Assembly (NCBI GenBank): GCA_002350525.1
Contig: DEFA01000002.1
Span: 34,466 to 81,398, forward strand
From: Lachnospiraceae bacterium UBA2864
Lineage (GTDB): Bacteria; Bacillota; Clostridia; Lachnospirales; Lachnospiraceae
Direction: 5' to 3'
Length of the DNA: 46,933 nucleotides
The notes under the pieces were generated by a model, which saw nothing but the letters and a program-made list of their open reading frames with translations, did no database searches and was not told where the DNA came from. Positions 35,202-44,387 of this stretch are shown here, piece by piece. Position 1 is the first letter of the stretch; each line of letters starts with the position of its first letter. The position numbers were made by a program, and so were the translations under genes.

Positions 35202-36272
35202 ATGATAAATAGGGATGATATGCTTGAACTGACAAGAAGAATGACACCGAAACGTACATGTTTTTCGCGTGTCGCCGGATGCTATGTTACGAGACCGGGT
35301 GATATTGACGGGACCTTTAACATACATTTCGGAAAGCTGTCGGAGGCCGAGAAAAAGAAAAATCTTGATACAGCCAAAACCATTCCCTTTGCCAGAACCA
35401 ATGAGCAGCTTAAGGAATATGCATTTCCGAAGGGAAAACGTCGAAATGAAAGTATGTGGGCACTCCTTACGGGAATGAAGGAAAAGGGACTTAAGGATGA
35501 TGCACTTCTCAGTATTCTGTATGAAGTGATAATAGATAATTACGAAGCCTATTCGGATTACGCGATCATGGTATTTTTCGGAACCTATGATATTCCGGTT
35601 AAGGGAACCGACGGTGCATGGAATGAAGGTTCGGAAGAAGTATATGATTTTATAATCGGCGCCATCGCTCCATATAAGGGGGACTATGAAGTAGGTATTC
35701 CCGATTTCGGATTCCTGTATCCGGCATTTTCTGACAGAAGTGCAGATAAGGAAAAGATAGATATCTATAATATAGATCCCGAAAATGAGAATAAATCCCT
35801 TATGAAGCTTATACTTAACAATATTGATGAAACAAAACCCGTAGTTCCTCTCATAAAAATTATCGAAGCTGTTGAAATGGCGGATGATAACTGGAAACAG
35901 TATTTTGATCTGGAACTTATGGAAACAGTAAGTATAGCACAGGATCCGGGTTTTATAGATGATGACGAAGAAAATGAAAGAATGCTTGAGCAGATAGAGA
36001 TGGGATGGAAGACCAGATATTTCGGTCTCCCGGATAAGTATGATATTCATGAATATAACATCATGGAGAATTTTATACGGAGCCTTCCCGAAAGCCGTAT
36101 TCAGAAAGAACTGGCATATGCTATAAGGGGCAGCGGAGCATTTCGAAGATTTAAAGATAAATTAGCCGGGTTCGGGTTACTTAACGACTGGTATGATTAT
36201 CAGAGTGAAGCATACAGAAAAATAGCGATCGAGTGGTGTGAGGATAACGGATTCGAATATGAGGAATCATAG
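35202..36272 (+). CDS. DUF4317-UPF0158 fusion protein
   Basis: A 356-residue protein that appears to join two families. Residues 1 to about 200 resemble DUF4317 (ELTRRMTPKRTCFSRVAGCYV; VFFGTYDIPVKGTDG; PDFGFLYPAFSDRSADKEKID). Residues about 207-356 resemble UPF0158 (LPDKYDIHEYNIMENFIRSL; AYAIRGSGAFRRFKDKL; AIEWCEDNGFEYEES). Both families are uncharacterised. It follows the helicase by 31 nt and may be co-transcribed with it. No catalytic motif or membrane segment is visible. Its stop overlaps the convergent MATE gene's stop by 6 bp. Confidence 0.8.
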   Translation: MINRDDMLELTRRMTPKRTCFSRVAGCYVTRPGDIDGTFNIHFGKLSEAEKKKNLDTAKTIPFARTNEQLKEYAFPKGKRRNESMWALLTGMKEKGLKDDALLSILYEVIIDNYEAYSDYAIMVFFGTYDIPVKGTDGAWNEGSEEVYDFIIGAIAPYKGDYEVGIPDFGFLYPAFSDRSADKEKIDIYNIDPENENKSLMKLILNNIDETKPVVPLIKIIEAVEMADDNWKQYFDLELMETVSIAQDPGFIDDDEENERMLEQIEMGWKTRYFGLPDKYDIHEYNIMENFIRSLPESRIQKELAYAIRGSGAFRRFKDKLAGFGLLNDWYDYQSEAYRKIAIEWCEDNGFEYEES

Positions 36273-37640
36273 TGGCCCTGAGCTAAGTGAGGAATTTATC
36301 TTTTTACGTATTATCAGGTAGCAGATGATATGTGCAATAATGGTTAACAGCCATGAAATCGGATAGGTTATATATATAAATCTCGTGGAGTGAAAGGCAT
36401 CCATAAGGAAGAAGGTTTTAAGCCAAAGTATTCTGAGTCCGCAGGCTCCGATCAGTGATACAATCATCGGAAGTACGGAGTAACCCATTCCCCTGATGGA
36501 ACCGACCAGGACATCCATAAAACCGCAGAGGAAATGTGTTCCGCTCATTATAAGGAGTCTTTCAAATCCTTTCTCGATAACGGCGCTGTTGTTTGTGTAA
36601 ATGTCCAGCAGCTGATGGCCGAACAGGATTTCGAGATATCCGATGGAAATTCCGGTTACGGTTACGCATATCAGTCCGCGTGACAGAATCTTACCTATAC
36701 GGTCATATCTTCCGGCACCGACATTCTGACTGGTGAATGTGATCGTGGCCTGATGAAAGGCATTCATCGAAACATAGGTGAAGCCTTCAATATTCTGAGC
36801 TGCCGAGCTTCCGGCTACAACGGTTGCTCCAAAGCCGTTGATGGACGACTGGATGATAACATTTGAGAATGAAAACAGACATCCCTGAATTCCTGCCGGA
36901 ATACCGACTCTGACAATTCTTTTCAGGGAATCGGTGTCTATCTTTAAATTTCTCAGATACAGCTTTATGTAGCTGTCCTGCTTCATAAGGCATAAGACTA
37001 TAAATACCGCGGATACGGTCTGAGAGATGACTGTAGCGAGAGCAACACCGGCGACATCCATTTTGAAATGTATTACGAACAGCAGGTTGAAGATTACATT
37101 TATCACACCTGCGACAGTCAGGTAGTACAGAGGTCTTTTGGTGTCACCTACAGCTCTCAGGATCGCACTTCCGAAATTGTAGATCATCATAGACGGAAGA
37201 CCGAAAAAATATATTTTCAGATACAGCGTTGCGAGAGGGAGAACTTCAGCAGGTGAATCCATAAGGATAAGAATTCTTCTGGCAAAGATTATACCGAAGA
37301 TCATAAGAAAGAATCCGCCAGTGACGGAAACGGCCATAGATGTATGCACGAGTTTTTCTGTATGCTCTTTATCGTTTGCACCGACGGATTTTCCGACAAG
37401 AACATTTGTTCCTATACTGAGTCCTATGAAAAGATTGGTCATAAGATTTATCAGAGATCCGTTCGAACCTACTGCGGCCAGAGAATTATCTCCGGCAAAT
37501 TTTCCGACGACCACGGTATCGGCCGCATTAAACAGAAGCTGAAGAATACTTGAGCACATAAGCGGAAAAGCAAATGTGATCATCTTCTTCAGTATAGAAC
37601 CTGTGGTCATATCTATTTCGTATTTTCTTCCTGCTTCCAT
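36267..37640 (-). CDS. MATE-family multidrug/sodium antiporter
   Basis: A 457-residue membrane protein with twelve predicted helices in two homologous halves and MATE features (FAFPLMCSSILQLLFNAADTVVVGKFAG at the first helices; VGIPAGIQGCLFSFSN opening the second half). It probably exports organic cations or drugs in exchange for Na+ or H+. GAGGG precedes the ATG. It is a single-gene unit, converging on the DUF4317-UPF0158 gene. Confidence 0.92.
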   Translation of the reverse strand: MEAGRKYEIDMTTGSILKKMITFAFPLMCSSILQLLFNAADTVVVGKFAGDNSLAAVGSNGSLINLMTNLFIGLSIGTNVLVGKSVGANDKEHTEKLVHTSMAVSVTGGFFLMIFGIIFARRILILMDSPAEVLPLATLYLKIYFFGLPSMMIYNFGSAILRAVGDTKRPLYYLTVAGVINVIFNLLFVIHFKMDVAGVALATVISQTVSAVFIVLCLMKQDSYIKLYLRNLKIDTDSLKRIVRVGIPAGIQGCLFSFSNVIIQSSINGFGATVVAGSSAAQNIEGFTYVSMNAFHQATITFTSQNVGAGRYDRIGKILSRGLICVTVTGISIGYLEILFGHQLLDIYTNNSAVIEKGFERLLIMSGTHFLCGFMDVLVGSIRGMGYSVLPMIVSLIGACGLRILWLKTFFLMDAFHSTRFIYITYPISWLLTIIAHIICYLIIRKKINSSLSSGPL

Positions 37641-37748
37641 AATAATCCCTCGTAAATGTATTCATAAATCTTATCACTATACTTATAACTCTAGCAAGAC
37701 AAATCTTTACAATGTCGGTTGATTGGATAATATCGGAGTGTATGTGCC

Positions 37749-38363
37749 ATGAAGAAAGTTATGTATATATCTGAAATACTGATATCAATAGCCGCAATTA
37801 TAGCGGCTGCTTTGCATTGGTATTATCTGTATAAGTATAATTATACCTATGGCGCATTTGTTCATATAGCGGCATTTCTTACTTACGGTATTTTTATCAT
37901 TATCCGTATAGTCCGGATATTTTCTAAAAAAGAATCGATGCCCCCGAGAATGCTTATACTCTTTTTGGGATGCATGCTCCTGATAGCGGCATTTATATTT
38001 TCTTTTTCTTCCGAAGCCGCTTTTTCCATACCTTGCAGTCTGATATCGCTGGTTATATTTTTCGTTTCGGCAAGAAATATCAGAGGCAGGGCTTTTGTAA
38101 AACTTATAGTGACTTTCATAATCCTTACGGCAATCCTTTATGTGTCTGCATTTTTACTTGGTTTATCCGAAACGTCTCATATTTTTATATCGGATCTTTC
38201 TCAAAATGAGGTAAGAGCTTATAATTTCAAAATGTTTCTAAAAAGCGTGGGAGGTGCAGCAACCTACTGTTTTGTACCAGTCATTATCGCATTCTGGTTA
38301 TCGGATGTTTTTACGGAAGAAATGCTTCTGGAAAATCCGGAAAACGGAGATGAATTGCCGTGA
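37749..38363 (+). CDS. Multi-pass membrane protein of unknown function
   Basis: A 204-residue protein with about six hydrophobic helices and a short acidic C-terminus (EEMLLENPENGDELP). I recognise no family. A GGAG lies 10 nt before the ATG, slightly far. It stands alone between the divergent MATE gene and the following hybrid kinase, 79 nt upstream of that gene, and the kinase has its own -10. Confidence 0.7.
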   Translation: MKKVMYISEILISIAAIIAAALHWYYLYKYNYTYGAFVHIAAFLTYGIFIIIRIVRIFSKKESMPPRMLILFLGCMLLIAAFIFSFSSEAAFSIPCSLISLVIFFVSARNIRGRAFVKLIVTFIILTAILYVSAFLLGLSETSHIFISDLSQNEVRAYNFKMFLKSVGGAATYCFVPVIIAFWLSDVFTEEMLLENPENGDELP

Positions 38364-38398
38364 TATATATGGAAATAGAAGTATTCTTCGAATCAATA

Positions 38399-38407
38399 TG
38401 ATATAAT
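38399..38407 (+). promoter_or_regulatory. Extended -10 promoter of the second hybrid kinase
   Basis: TGA followed by TATAAT (38402-38407), 36 nt before the ATG, with no good -35. Confidence 0.5.
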
Positions 38408-38442
38408 ACAAGCACTAGCCTTAGTTCAGGAAGGAATAAAAT

Positions 38443-41175
38443 ATGAATGCTTACCCCAAACAAGAGTTTTTAAAAAAGAGCATTACGGCAGTAAAGATAC
38501 TGCTTTATGTTTTGCTGGTTTTTAATGCTTTTGTTTTTGTTTTTTACGGACTTATAAAAAAAGGCCATGAACTGGGACAGGATGTTGTGAGATATATGTC
38601 GGACTGGAGTGTTACTACGGATGCGGATGGTAGTCAGACAGCAGAAGCAGTTCTCCCGAATGATGTAAAAGACAACGAATATCTGTTCTTTGATAACCGA
38701 AATGACGTTTCGGTATATATAAACGGAGAACTCAGAAAGGATTTTATAGAAGAGAGAGATGTTAGCACTCCCGGAGGATCATTTAAAAGATTTATCATGT
38801 CGGTTCCTCTGAAAGCGGATGATGCCGGTGCGGTTATCACGATCGAAAGACACTCTCTGCAGGATATCGATGAAGATATGCCTGAAGTTTATATGGGTAC
38901 GAGATACGGAGTTCTGTGCCATCTTTTAAAAACTTTGGGTATCCCTTTTATCCTTTCTTTTATCGTACTGATATTCTCCTTTGCGGCGTTTGTCGTAAGT
39001 ATTGTTCTCAGAATAATGTATAAGCAGAAGATAGATATGATGTACGGAGCGCTGGGTATATTCGTTATTTCGGCCTGGCTTCTTACGGATTCACATCTGT
39101 TTCCTTTTATATTCGGTGTACATCATGTGGACGGACTGCTCAGCTTTATGTTCTGCCTGATGATGCCCCTGCCTCTTGCAATCTTCCTGACTTCTATACA
39201 GCAGGGACGGTATTTTAGAAGCAGATTAACGATTATAATTGTATCGATCCTTAATGCTACAGTATTTCCGCTTCTGCATTTCACGGGACTTGTTCCTTTT
39301 TATCATCTCCGTGATGTTGCGAATGCGGTACTTGTCTTTCTTGCCGCAGCGGGATTATTTATCCTGATAATCGATGCGGTAAAGGGGAATACGGTTTCTT
39401 ATCGTTATACCTTTATAGGATTTATCGGATTTCTTGCCGGATGTCTGATAGAGCTCATTAACACTATCTTTGAAGTAACGGCGGTCAGAGAATCCATTCC
39501 GATGGTTGTCGGTCTCGGCTTTCTTCTCGCGTTTATTGTTATCCAGCAGGTGAACGATCTCAGAAAGCTGAACATGGAAAAGCAGCATGCCATCGATATA
39601 TCCGAGGCGAAGACAAACTTCCTTGCAAGTATGTCTCATGAGATAAGAACGCCTATCAATGCAATTCTTGGTATGAATGAGATGATACTCAGAGAGAATC
39701 AGGATAAAGATATCGAAGAATATTCGAGAAATATCAAGACTTCGGGAAAGATGCTTCTCATGCTTGTAAATGATGTGTTGGACTTCACCAAAATAGAAGC
39801 CGGGAAGCTTGAAATTAAGGAAGCGGATTTTCATATGTCGGACATGCTGTACGATGTTATATCTCTTATAAGTGAAAGGGCGGAAGAAAAATCGCTTGAA
39901 CTTTCCACGGAGATAACGGGAGAAGTACCGAACAGACTTATCAGCGATGAATTCAGGATAAGACAGATAATTGTCAATCTTATGAATAATGCGGTCAAGT
40001 ATACGGAAAAGGGTAATGTGACTCTTAAGGTAGGCGGACAGTATACAGAGGACGGTTACGAACTGTCTCTGCTTGTCAAAGATACCGGCAAAGGAATACG
40101 AAAAGAAGATCAGGAACATCTGTTTGAAGCTTTCTCGAGAGCTGATGTAAAAGCAAATATAAATATCGAAGGTACCGGTCTTGGACTCGCTATCGTTAAA
40201 AACATAGTCGAATCCATGAACGGAGAACTCGGCGTACAGAGTGAGTACGGAGTCGGTTCGGAGTTCTGGGTGAAGCTTCCTGTGAAATATAAATCCAAAG
40301 AACCTTTAAATAGTGATTTCATGGAACACAGGATTCAACAGGAATCTTCGGCGGGAGAGTGTACCTTTACTGCTCCGGATGCAAAAATCCTTGCGGTTGA
40401 TGACAATCAGTCGAATCTTACTATAGTAAAACTCTTCCTTAAGAGAAATGAAATAGTACCGGATCTTTGCAGTACGGGCTCGGGTGCCGTGAAACTGTGT
40501 AAAGAGAAAAAGTACGATCTTATCCTTCTGGATCATATGATGCCGGAGCCTGACGGAATAGAGACACTTCATATGATCAGAGAAGATGAAGAGTCACTCA
40601 ACAGAGATACAAAGATAGTGGTGCTTACCGCAAATGCAGTTGCCGGCAGCAGACAGATGTATATCAGCGAAGGCTTTGATGATTATCTTACCAAGCCACT
40701 CGATTCAAATATTCTTGAAGAAACCGTTAAAAATATGCTTCCGGAGGAAAAGGTAAGGGAAGCGGCAGCAACGGATTCCGGGGAATATCCCGTACAGCAG
40801 GAGGAAAAGGCTGAAGATAAAGTAAGCGGCCTTCGATCGGTTGAAGGCCTCGATTATGAGACAGCCATCGGTTTCTGCGGCGGCGAAGAAGAGCTTCTCA
40901 TAGAAATCGTAGGAGATATTGCAAAGGAATGTGAAGAACGTTCGGAAAGAATGAGAAAGAATCTTGAGGCTAAAGATATAAAGGCCTACGAGATAGATGC
41001 ACATACGATCAAAAGCTCCATGGCAACAATAGGACTGAAGGAACTGAGCGAAAGAGCAAGAAAACATGAATTTGCGGCAAAAGATAATGATACGGATTTC
41101 ATATACGGAGATGCCGAAGAATTTATAAAAGAATATACGGATATGTGTGAAAAACTAAGGAAACTGACCGGGTGA
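38443..41175 (+). CDS. Hybrid sensor histidine kinase with receiver and HPt domains
   Basis: A 910-residue protein: an N-terminal helix (15-38), an extracytoplasmic beta-rich domain (about 50-150), seven helices (about 158-370; 7TM-DISM-like layout), HisKA with His399 (ASMSHEIRTPINA), HATPase (to 615), a receiver with Asp697 (LLDHMMPEPDG) and a C-terminal HPt with His854 (IDAHTIKSSMATIGL). Unlike the kinase at 26599 it carries its whole internal relay. Its final target is not encoded next to it. Confidence 0.93.
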   Translation: MNAYPKQEFLKKSITAVKILLYVLLVFNAFVFVFYGLIKKGHELGQDVVRYMSDWSVTTDADGSQTAEAVLPNDVKDNEYLFFDNRNDVSVYINGELRKDFIEERDVSTPGGSFKRFIMSVPLKADDAGAVITIERHSLQDIDEDMPEVYMGTRYGVLCHLLKTLGIPFILSFIVLIFSFAAFVVSIVLRIMYKQKIDMMYGALGIFVISAWLLTDSHLFPFIFGVHHVDGLLSFMFCLMMPLPLAIFLTSIQQGRYFRSRLTIIIVSILNATVFPLLHFTGLVPFYHLRDVANAVLVFLAAAGLFILIIDAVKGNTVSYRYTFIGFIGFLAGCLIELINTIFEVTAVRESIPMVVGLGFLLAFIVIQQVNDLRKLNMEKQHAIDISEAKTNFLASMSHEIRTPINAILGMNEMILRENQDKDIEEYSRNIKTSGKMLLMLVNDVLDFTKIEAGKLEIKEADFHMSDMLYDVISLISERAEEKSLELSTEITGEVPNRLISDEFRIRQIIVNLMNNAVKYTEKGNVTLKVGGQYTEDGYELSLLVKDTGKGIRKEDQEHLFEAFSRADVKANINIEGTGLGLAIVKNIVESMNGELGVQSEYGVGSEFWVKLPVKYKSKEPLNSDFMEHRIQQESSAGECTFTAPDAKILAVDDNQSNLTIVKLFLKRNEIVPDLCSTGSGAVKLCKEKKYDLILLDHMMPEPDGIETLHMIREDEESLNRDTKIVVLTANAVAGSRQMYISEGFDDYLTKPLDSNILEETVKNMLPEEKVREAAATDSGEYPVQQEEKAEDKVSGLRSVEGLDYETAIGFCGGEEELLIEIVGDIAKECEERSERMRKNLEAKDIKAYEIDAHTIKSSMATIGLKELSERARKHEFAAKDNDTDFIYGDAEEFIKEYTDMCEKLRKLTG

Positions 41176-41179
41176 AAAT

Positions 41180-41215
41180 GAGGCTGTCGTACGAATAGGT
41201 ATGGCGGCCTCTTTT
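41180..41215 (+). terminator. Rho-independent terminator after the second hybrid kinase
   Basis: A 9-bp stem with two G-U pairs, GAGGCTGTC (41180-41188)/GGCGGCCTC (41203-41211), followed by four T. Confidence 0.8.
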
Positions 41216-41334
41216 CAGTTTACGACAGATTTACATCCGTTTACATTAATTCTATAAATATACACAGCGAATATGATATAGTGATTAATTAGGAGAGTAT
41301 GCTTCAAATGTAATTTTTGATCGGAGTAAGTGTT

Positions 41335-42771
41335 ATGACATTCTCAGATAAATTTTATTCGATTTTATCAGTCTATATTCTTTCAAGCCTGTCTTATATA
41401 GGTGAGATCTTTTGTATCCTCTCGGTTGTATTCATCATGCTAAGTTTCATGGGGATAGAGGGAAAGGTGACAAGATGGACTTTTATTCCGAGTCTTATCT
41501 TTACAGGAATAGTGGCTGTCATAAATACGATATGTGTTATTCATGATCATATTATGCTTAAGGCACATTGGAGCGAGCCCTTTAAGGAAAATGCGGTCCG
41601 TTTATCGGATAAGTCCGATTTTCAGATATTTTTCACGATTCTTACTATTGCACTTCTGATCGTTACGACAGTCTTTACCTTTACGAAAAAACACATTATT
41701 AACTGCATTATAGCAGGGTGTATGATGTTTTTTTTCGAGACCTATATATCATGTGAAATGTTATATACGGCGACATATTTTTCAGATGAACCTAAAAACT
41801 ATATACTTCGTTATAACGGTATCGAAGGATATCTTGGTAACGGCTTTTCGAGTATATTCATATTATCCTATACGGCCATAATGCTTATAATCTTTTCGTC
41901 ACTTTATTTCGGAATGATAAAAAAACAGAGGACCATATACATAGGATGGAGGAACAGACTGTTCTTTATACTGTGGGAATTACTCATGATATGTATCATG
42001 TATGTTCCGGTAATGGGAGGAATTTCCAAGATCGAACAGATAAAGTATATGGAATATGAGCTCGGTATGATCATGTTTCTTATAGGAATGGCGGTTCCCT
42101 TTCTGATGATAATAATGATATCAAGGCAGTTTGCCATGGAGAAAATCCTGATCCAGGAGGAATATATAGCAGCCGAACTGGACTATATAAATCAGTATAA
42201 GAAAAATCAGAATGAAACGAGAGCTTTCAGACATGATATCATTAATAATCTGTCAATGCTTTCGGCCATGCATGATGATAAGAAATACGATGAGATAGAA
42301 GAATACCTAAGTACTCTTATGAGCAGCATCAGTGCTATGACTCCCCGATTCAAAACGGGTGACGAGATGCTTAACTGCATAGTGGGAATGAAATCCGCTC
42401 AGATGGATGAAAAGAGCATTGATTTTACAATCGAAGGAACTATAGACGGTGGACTGGGAATGAAGCCTATGGATGTATGCAGTATATTTGCCAATGCACT
42501 GGATAATGCGATTGAAGCATGTGAAAAGGTAAAAGAAGCAAAAGACAGGTGGATAAAGCTTTCTATAGATAAAACATATAGCGGGCTTACAGTCAATCTG
42601 AAAAATTCCATGCCTTCGGGAGGAATGGTATATAGTAAAGACAGGAACCTTCATGGATACGGTATACAGAATATGAAAGCTGTGATAGATAGTTACGGAG
42701 GAATAGGAAAAATAGATACCGAGGATGATGTATTCACGTTATCCATTATGATTCCGGAAAAATCCCGATAA
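41335..42771 (+). CDS. GHKL-type sensor kinase (AgrC-like), first of tandem pair
   Basis: About 478 residues: six or seven hydrophobic helices in the first 260, a coiled-coil linker, an H-box-like segment (TRAFRHDIINNLSMLSAMHDD) and a GHKL ATPase domain (N-box SIFANALDNAIEAC; NLHGYGIQNMKAVIDSYGG). This is the layout of AgrC-like kinases that sense peptides or cell density. Start at 41335 after GGAG, not the upstream TTG. A second, clearly related kinase follows 19 nt later. No LytTR-type response regulator is in the window. Confidence 0.9.
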   Translation: MTFSDKFYSILSVYILSSLSYIGEIFCILSVVFIMLSFMGIEGKVTRWTFIPSLIFTGIVAVINTICVIHDHIMLKAHWSEPFKENAVRLSDKSDFQIFFTILTIALLIVTTVFTFTKKHIINCIIAGCMMFFFETYISCEMLYTATYFSDEPKNYILRYNGIEGYLGNGFSSIFILSYTAIMLIIFSSLYFGMIKKQRTIYIGWRNRLFFILWELLMICIMYVPVMGGISKIEQIKYMEYELGMIMFLIGMAVPFLMIIMISRQFAMEKILIQEEYIAAELDYINQYKKNQNETRAFRHDIINNLSMLSAMHDDKKYDEIEEYLSTLMSSISAMTPRFKTGDEMLNCIVGMKSAQMDEKSIDFTIEGTIDGGLGMKPMDVCSIFANALDNAIEACEKVKEAKDRWIKLSIDKTYSGLTVNLKNSMPSGGMVYSKDRNLHGYGIQNMKAVIDSYGGIGKIDTEDDVFTLSIMIPEKSR

Positions 42772-42790
42772 TATAAGTGAGGATAATGTT

Positions 42791-44278
42791 ATGAGCTGCG
42801 GAGAAATGCTGAAACATGAAGCTCTCAAATTTTCGTCTATACTGCTTGATTACGCTATGGGAGTTGTTATTACAATTACATTTATATGTATCATGATTTA
42901 TTTATTCGGAGTGGACGGGAAAGTAACAAGGAAAACTTATTACCCGTTACTTGTGTTTCTGACAGTTACTGTAGTCTGGACGCTGGTGATCTTTAATTAT
43001 GAATATGTAATACTCAGTAAAGATTGGAGCGCTCCTTTTGAGGAGACAATGCTTTCAGTCAGTATGGAAGATGTGCCCAACAACTTTTTCAGGATCATTT
43101 TCTTTATCACTATTTTTTGGGCCGGAATGCTTACATATGAGAAGAAAAGGATAAAAGATTCTATATTGACGGTTGTATTTACGATAGTCTTTATCGGATA
43201 TACGATGATAGAGACGATTTTTTCAGTGATTTTTTTCTATGATGACCCGAGAAAGAAGATCAGAATAGTTTTTGATGAGAATCAGTTCGTCGGAAGTAAG
43301 TTTGGTTTAGTCCTTGAGCTGGTTATAATGATGATCGTTATATTTTTATATATTGCGATTTATCTTGGAATGATAAAAAAAGACAGAAAGGTATATGTGG
43401 AGTGGAAATACAGGTTACTGTTTATCTTTTGGGAATTAATGATGTTTGGACTGATATTCATGCCTGTAAGACAGGGTTTATCGGACTATGAATATGAGAA
43501 TACAATAAGATATGAGCTTGGAGTGCTCCTTCCTGTTATGGGACTCGTAATACCTGTGATCTTCATTGCAATCATATCCAGACGTTATGTGATCAAAAAG
43601 ACCGAGGTGCAGGAGAATTATATTTCGGCCGAACTTGATTACCTGAATCAATATAAAAAAGAACAGAACGAAACGAGAACCTTCAGACATGATATTATGA
43701 CGAAGCTCTCGACTCTTTCGGCTATGTATAGAGAAAAGAATTATGATGAAGCGGGAAGAAATTTAAGGGCCCTGCTCGGTAATGTCAGGGCAATGTCTCC
43801 GAAATACGTAACAGGAGATGAGATGCTGGACTGCATCGTAGGTATGAAGTCTTCTAAAATGGAAGAAGACGGGATAGAGTTTTTTATGGACGGAGTTCTG
43901 GACGGAGGCCTGGGAATGAAGCCGGTGGATATATGCGTTATCTTTGCAAATGCTTTTGATAATGCTATAGAAGCCTGTGAGGGTATTCCGGAAAACGGTA
44001 AAAGATGGATCAAACTCTCAATGAAAAAAACAGAAAGATTTTTCTCTATAGTACTCAGTAATACAATGTACAGAAAAGAGGAAACAGGAATTACGGCTGT
44101 GCTTTTCGGTACAGATGAGAGAGTTACCACAAAGCACGACAGGTCACTTCACGGTTTCGGAACACAGAATATGAAGGCAACTATCTCAAAATATGACGGG
44201 ATTGAGAAAGCAAGTTCAAAAGACGGCATTTTTACACTTTCCGTAATAATTCCGAGATCTGTTCAAAGTGTTGTATAG
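42791..44278 (+). CDS. GHKL-type sensor kinase (AgrC-like), second of tandem pair
   Basis: A 495-residue paralogue of the preceding gene with the same layout: membrane half (1-270), H-box-like TRTFRHDIMTKLSTLSAMYRE, N-box VIFANAFDNAIEAC, and HGFGTQNMKATISKYDG. Both share an RHDI segment and a GDEMLxCIVGMKS stretch, so they arose by tandem duplication and have since diverged, mostly in the sensor half. GAGG precedes the ATG. Its stop lies just before the rtcB promoter element. Confidence 0.9.
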   Translation: MSCGEMLKHEALKFSSILLDYAMGVVITITFICIMIYLFGVDGKVTRKTYYPLLVFLTVTVVWTLVIFNYEYVILSKDWSAPFEETMLSVSMEDVPNNFFRIIFFITIFWAGMLTYEKKRIKDSILTVVFTIVFIGYTMIETIFSVIFFYDDPRKKIRIVFDENQFVGSKFGLVLELVIMMIVIFLYIAIYLGMIKKDRKVYVEWKYRLLFIFWELMMFGLIFMPVRQGLSDYEYENTIRYELGVLLPVMGLVIPVIFIAIISRRYVIKKTEVQENYISAELDYLNQYKKEQNETRTFRHDIMTKLSTLSAMYREKNYDEAGRNLRALLGNVRAMSPKYVTGDEMLDCIVGMKSSKMEEDGIEFFMDGVLDGGLGMKPVDICVIFANAFDNAIEACEGIPENGKRWIKLSMKKTERFFSIVLSNTMYRKEETGITAVLFGTDERVTTKHDRSLHGFGTQNMKATISKYDGIEKASSKDGIFTLSVIIPRSVQSVV

Positions 44279-44280
44279 GT

Positions 44281-44301
44281 TTCGCAGCTTTTTTGAAATG
44301 A
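44281..44301 (+). promoter_or_regulatory. Copy 2 of the 21-bp shared element, upstream of rtcB
   Basis: Reads TTCGCAGC, six T, GAAATGA, identical over 21 bp to the minus-strand sequence at 1415-1395. It contains the -35 box of the rtcB promoter. Confidence 0.8.
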
Positions 44302-44321
44302 TAGTAATACGCACATAGTAT
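44293..44321 (+). promoter_or_regulatory. Promoter of the rtcB operon
   Basis: TTGAAA (44293-44298), 17 nt, TAGTAT (44316-44321); TATATT at 44319-44324 is an alternative -10. The weak -10 suggests that it needs an activator. A 6-bp hairpin CGGAAC/GTTCCG (44339-44360) follows in the leader, before the AAAGGAG site. Confidence 0.5.
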
Positions 44322-44387
44322 ATTCTTTCATTATCAAACGGAACAACATAAGGAGTTCCGTAAAACTGATGAAAGGAGAATAGAGAT

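Noticed and set aside
35172..36050. 292-codon open frame on the minus strand
   Set aside because: It is antisense to the DUF4317-UPF0158 gene, whose protein features are clear.
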